Shown: piece by piece, positions 51,035 through 53,382 of the stretch
Numbering within the stretch: the first letter of the stretch is position 1
Layout: every line of letters begins with the position of its first letter
Assembly: GCA_945862125.1 (NCBI GenBank)
Contig: CAMAYC010000020.1
Location: 1-53,382, forward strand
Source: Reyranella massiliensis 521
Lineage (GTDB): Bacteria > Pseudomonadota > Alphaproteobacteria > Reyranellales > Reyranellaceae
Direction of reading: 5' to 3'
Length of the DNA: 53,382 nucleotides
Notes under the pieces: generated by a model
What the model saw: only the letters and a program-made list of their open reading frames with translations
Databases searched by the model: none
Told to the model about the DNA's origin: nothing
Program-made: the position numbers and the translations under genes

Positions 51035-51337
51035 GTGGTTCATGTGTTGACAAAGGATCGCGACAAGCTCGCCGAGTTCTGTCGGCGGCACTCCATCGAG
51101 CGATTGTCTCTTTTTGGGTCAGTGCTGCATGGCACCGCACGGCCGGACAGCGACCTCGATATCCTCGTCGAGTTCTCGGCAGGCAATGAGCCGGGACTTA
51201 TCGGCCTTTCGGCCATCGAAGCCGACCTTTCGGCGTTGCTTGGGGGCAGGCGGGTCGACCTGCGCACGCCGCAGGATCTCAGTTCTCATTTCCGTGGCGA
51301 AGTATTGCGGACGGCCGAAGTTCAATATGCGGCCTGA
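51035..51337 (+). CDS. mntA: MntA-type nucleotidyltransferase antitoxin
   Basis: A 100-residue minimal nucleotidyltransferase starting at GTG 51035, with AGGAGG before it. The GS-x10-D-x-D motif is exact: Gly28-Ser29, then Asp40 and Asp42 (LFGSVLHGTARPDSDLDILVEF). In MntA/HepT systems this enzyme inactivates the HEPN toxin by adding AMP groups to a tyrosine near its active site. Its end overlaps the toxin start by 11 bases, so the two are made together. Confidence 0.88.
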   Translation: MVHVLTKDRDKLAEFCRRHSIERLSLFGSVLHGTARPDSDLDILVEFSAGNEPGLIGLSAIEADLSALLGGRRVDLRTPQDLSSHFRGEVLRTAEVQYAA

Positions 51338-51665
51338 CGACCGCATCAGGGTCCTCCACATGATGGAAGCCATCGAGGCGGCCAGCGATTTCATCGACGG
51401 CCGCAACCGTGGCGATCTGGACAGCGATCGCCAGCTGCTGTTCGCGATCGTTCGGGCCATCGAAATCGCCGGGGAAGCCGCCGCCAGGATTTCGCCGGAG
51501 AGCCGTGCGCTCGCCCCCGATGTGCCGTGGCAGTCGATCGTGTCGATGCGCAATCGCCTGATTCACGGATACTTCGATATCGATCGCAGTATTGTCTGGA
51601 AGACTGCCCAGGAGGAGCTTCCCCTGTTGCTCCCGGCGCTGCGGGCCCTGACCGAGAAAGGCTGA
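51327..51665 (+). CDS. hepT: HepT-type HEPN toxin (DUF86)
   Basis: A 112-residue all-helical HEPN RNase. The active site R-x4-H-x-Y is present as Arg75...His80-x-Tyr82 (RNRLIHGY). AIVRAIEIAGEAAARIS is the conserved middle helix of the family. The toxin cleaves RNA when not adenylylated; Tyr82 would be the modified residue. It overlaps the antitoxin gene by 11 bases. Such pairs are common in accessory regions and may act in phage defence. Confidence 0.9.
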   Translation: MRPDDRIRVLHMMEAIEAASDFIDGRNRGDLDSDRQLLFAIVRAIEIAGEAAARISPESRALAPDVPWQSIVSMRNRLIHGYFDIDRSIVWKTAQEELPLLLPALRALTEKG

Positions 51666-51777
51666 AGCCGGTGGCCGACGAGGGCCGTCAACGAACAGCC
51701 TCTCGAGTCGCTACGCCCTGGCTTGGGTCTGCTCGCTAATCAGGTTCCTGCCGCTGCAACACGGCTGTCCGTCAGGA

Positions 51778-52518
51778 CTATCGCGTCGGCTGAAGCGGCG
51801 AGGGCTGCAGAAGAGTGGGCTGAAGGGGAGCGGGCTGAAGAGTAGCCGGCTGAAGGGGAGGCGTGGCGGTTCCCGTTCCCGTGCCCGTTCCAGTGCCCAC
51901 GGTTCGGCTCGTGGCTTGAGCGTTCGGCCTCGGGGCGGTCGATGCCGGTTGCGGGGAACCGGGGGCGGCGGCGGGCTTTCCGGCTGAAGTCGTCGGCACC
52001 TTGTCCGGCTGTTGATCCGCGGGTGGCTGCTCCTGCTGCTGATCCACAAAGCGCGCGGCGGAGGTCATGTACAGATACTGGTCGGCGCCCGCCGTCGTTC
52101 CTTCCTTGAAGATGTCGACGGCGCGGGCCCGGTCGCCGGCTTTCCAGAAGGCTTCCGAGACGTCGCCATAGACCACGCCGGTGGCGCCTGCCCGGAACTC
52201 GGGATCGGTCAGGCGCAACGCCTGCTTGGCACTCCGGAAGCTGCTTTCGCCGCCCATCCGATCGCCGTCCAGGATCTGGTAACGGGCCAGCGTGCCGTAG
52301 GCCAGGGCCAGCGTCCCGCAGTTGACGGTGGCCTTCGGCGAGCACTGGTCGGGCTTGGAAAAGCGGGCGACTTCTTTCCTGGCGAGGTCGGTGGCCGCTT
52401 TCTGGTCGCCGCTGTTGGAGGCTTCCATCGCCGCCACCTGGTAGGACGGGTCGCCGGCGCAGGATGTCAGCGCCAGGGCACACGCCGCGACCACGACCAG
52501 CTTCTCGAGCCCGCCCAT
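51778..52518 (-). CDS. Lipoprotein with TPR-like middle and low-complexity repeat tail
   Basis: A 246-residue protein with a lipoprotein signal (MGGLEKLVVVAACALALTSC; lipobox LTSC). The middle (LARKEVARFSKPDQ, then LALAYGTLARYQILDGDRMGG and VSEAFWKAGDRARAVDIFKEG) looks like short alpha-helical repeats. The tail is low complexity: GTGTGTGTGTA followed by five LQPxx units, encoded by imperfect 15-base repeats at about 51781-51860. It is probably anchored in the outer membrane. No function is known. GGGGA precedes the start. Confidence 0.7.
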   Translation of the reverse strand: MGGLEKLVVVAACALALTSCAGDPSYQVAAMEASNSGDQKAATDLARKEVARFSKPDQCSPKATVNCGTLALAYGTLARYQILDGDRMGGESSFRSAKQALRLTDPEFRAGATGVVYGDVSEAFWKAGDRARAVDIFKEGTTAGADQYLYMTSAARFVDQQQEQPPADQQPDKVPTTSAGKPAAAPGSPQPASTAPRPNAQATSRTVGTGTGTGTGTATPPLQPATLQPAPLQPTLLQPSPLQPTR

Positions 52519-52720
52519 TTCCGATCCCCAAATAACGGCCGATGGCTCGACCCCCGGCGCAGTCTGGCATGCGAGATGCTGAAAAGGTAATGAAAACAAC
52601 GTCTTATCGGCGAAAATTACTGTGGCAAAAATGCAACATTTATTGGACGGGGGCGTTCGCCTTCGCCACAATGGCCGGGACCGCGGGCGCCCTGCATCGG
52701 GGCCAAGGGAGATTGAGTTT
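52519..52720. promoter_or_regulatory. Divergent promoter region of the lipoprotein and NlpC/P60 genes
   Basis: The 202 bases between the divergent starts contain an AT-rich core (about 52586-52650, with AAAATTACTG and AAAAATGCAACATTTATTGG) unlike the GC-rich surroundings. It should carry both promoters. No clear operator is seen. Confidence 0.45.
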
Positions 52721-53382
52721 ATGGCGTTGAAAAACCGGATCCTGCTGCTGGCCGCCCTGGCGATGGTCGGGACGGCGGGTGTTCTTTCTCCCGCGATGGC
52801 CCAGGTCAAGGCCCCCCCGGTCAAGGCGGCCGCCAAGGCGAAGCCGAAGCCCGCGGTGAAGGCCGATCCTTCGGATACGGTTTCCGACCAGCTCAATGCC
52901 AGGTGGCAACAGGAGAACGGCGTCTACGCCGGCTTCACGCAGGCGGCACCTGCCGTGGCCGCCGTGTCCTATACCGCCCCGGCCGTCACGGTTCCCGGCA
53001 CGCCCTCCGCCACGAACGACTGGGGCGACCGCCTGGTCTCGCGCGCCATGAATTACCTGGGCACGCCCTATCGCTACGGCGGCACCTCGCCGAAGACGGG
53101 CTTCGACTGCAGCGGTTTCGTCTACTACCTCTACGGCGCGGTCTTCGGACAAACCATCGGCCGCATGCCGCACGAGATGGTGCGCCAGGGCACGACTGTC
53201 GCGCGCGGCGATCTCCAGAAGGGCGACCTCGTCCTGTTCGGCTACCGCGGCACCTACACCCACATCGGCATCTATGCCGGCAACGACCATTTCGTTCACG
53301 CCACGCATCGCGGCTCGCCCGTGATGGTGACGCACCTCGACTCCGACTACTACCGCCAGCGCTACCTGACGGCGGTGAGGCT
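52721..53382 (+). CDS. NlpC/P60-family cell wall hydrolase, cut by window edge
   Basis: At least 220 residues of an exported protein, running off the right edge. A signal peptide (LLLAALAMVGTAGVLSPAMAQ) is followed by a lysine/alanine/proline-rich linker and, from about residue 100, an NlpC/P60 domain. The nucleophile Cys130 lies in GFDCSGFVYYLY, the catalytic His181 in YTHIGIYAG and the third polar residue is His193 (HFVHA). These enzymes cut peptide bonds in peptidoglycan. AGGGAG lies before the ATG. Confidence 0.9.
   Translation, partial: MALKNRILLLAALAMVGTAGVLSPAMAQVKAPPVKAAAKAKPKPAVKADPSDTVSDQLNARWQQENGVYAGFTQAAPAVAAVSYTAPAVTVPGTPSATNDWGDRLVSRAMNYLGTPYRYGGTSPKTGFDCSGFVYYLYGAVFGQTIGRMPHEMVRQGTTVARGDLQKGDLVLFGYRGTYTHIGIYAGNDHFVHATHRGSPVMVTHLDSDYYRQRYLTAVR

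Overview
The window is a GC-rich, densely coded chromosomal segment from a Gram-negative bacterium, most likely an alphaproteobacterium. The evidence is the mix of genes: CaiB/BaiF CoA-transferases, Bug-type binding proteins, liv- and pot-type ABC transporters, Tat-exported sulfite dehydrogenase, box-type aerobic benzoate genes and palindromic intergenic elements. A Reyranella- or Bradyrhizobium-like member of Rhodospirillales/Hyphomicrobiales would fit, but that is a guess from gene content. I saw no rRNA, tRNA, CRISPR array or intact insertion sequence.

Layout. 1-5.4 kb: the 5' end of poxB, a CoA-transferase/deacetylase-like pair, a divergent M20-type carbamoylase, then a benE benzoate carrier behind a large nested palindrome. 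5.4-6.5 kb: a CMD-family gene divergent from an HxlR regulator, with two 15-bp operators between them. 6.4-18.7 kb: one long minus-strand run, bclA - GNAT - livK - livHMGF - potFGHI - sorA - sorB. It joins a benzoate-CoA ligase, a liv-type importer, a complete putrescine-type importer and a sulfite dehydrogenase. 18.8-23.3 kb: a membrane protein, a gene remnant, a secreted protein, cspA, another membrane protein and a SulP transporter. 23.3-28 kb: boxC-boxB divergent from GNAT-Rrf2-secreted protein, with a 24-bp palindrome between them. 28-36.4 kb: an acyl-CoA dehydrogenase-fold protein with desulfinase-like residues, a membrane class III cyclase, a transglutaminase-like protein, a UraD-UraH fusion, a succinate-semialdehyde dehydrogenase and two tandem Bug proteins. 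36.4-39.2 kb: an ECH-CaiB-SDR operon in which the crotonase and the SDR both lack canonical catalytic residues. 39.2-41.7 kb: an orphan terminase small/large subunit pair bracketed by hairpins. 41.8-49.4 kb: an accessory-looking zone with an exported amidohydrolase flanked by a short direct repeat, two DUF1254/DUF1214 proteins, an AraC regulator and gene-poor stretches with decayed sequence. 49.4-53.4 kb: an aldehyde dehydrogenase, an MntA/HepT toxin-antitoxin pair, a repeat-tailed lipoprotein and the start of an NlpC/P60 hydrolase.

How the genes work together. BenE and possibly LivKHMGF could bring in benzoate, BclA activates it to benzoyl-CoA, BoxB epoxidises it and BoxC opens the ring. The reductase BoxA and the aldehyde dehydrogenase BoxD are not visible here, so the pathway must be completed elsewhere. 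The nearest candidate regulator of boxCB is the divergent Rrf2 protein rather than the BoxR seen in classical clusters. SorAB would oxidise sulfite to sulfate, and the acyl-CoA dehydrogenase-like protein at 27964-29157 could be one source of sulfite if it is a sulfinopropionyl-CoA desulfinase. The carbamoylase and UraD-UraH suggest use of purine, pyrimidine or hydantoin breakdown products.
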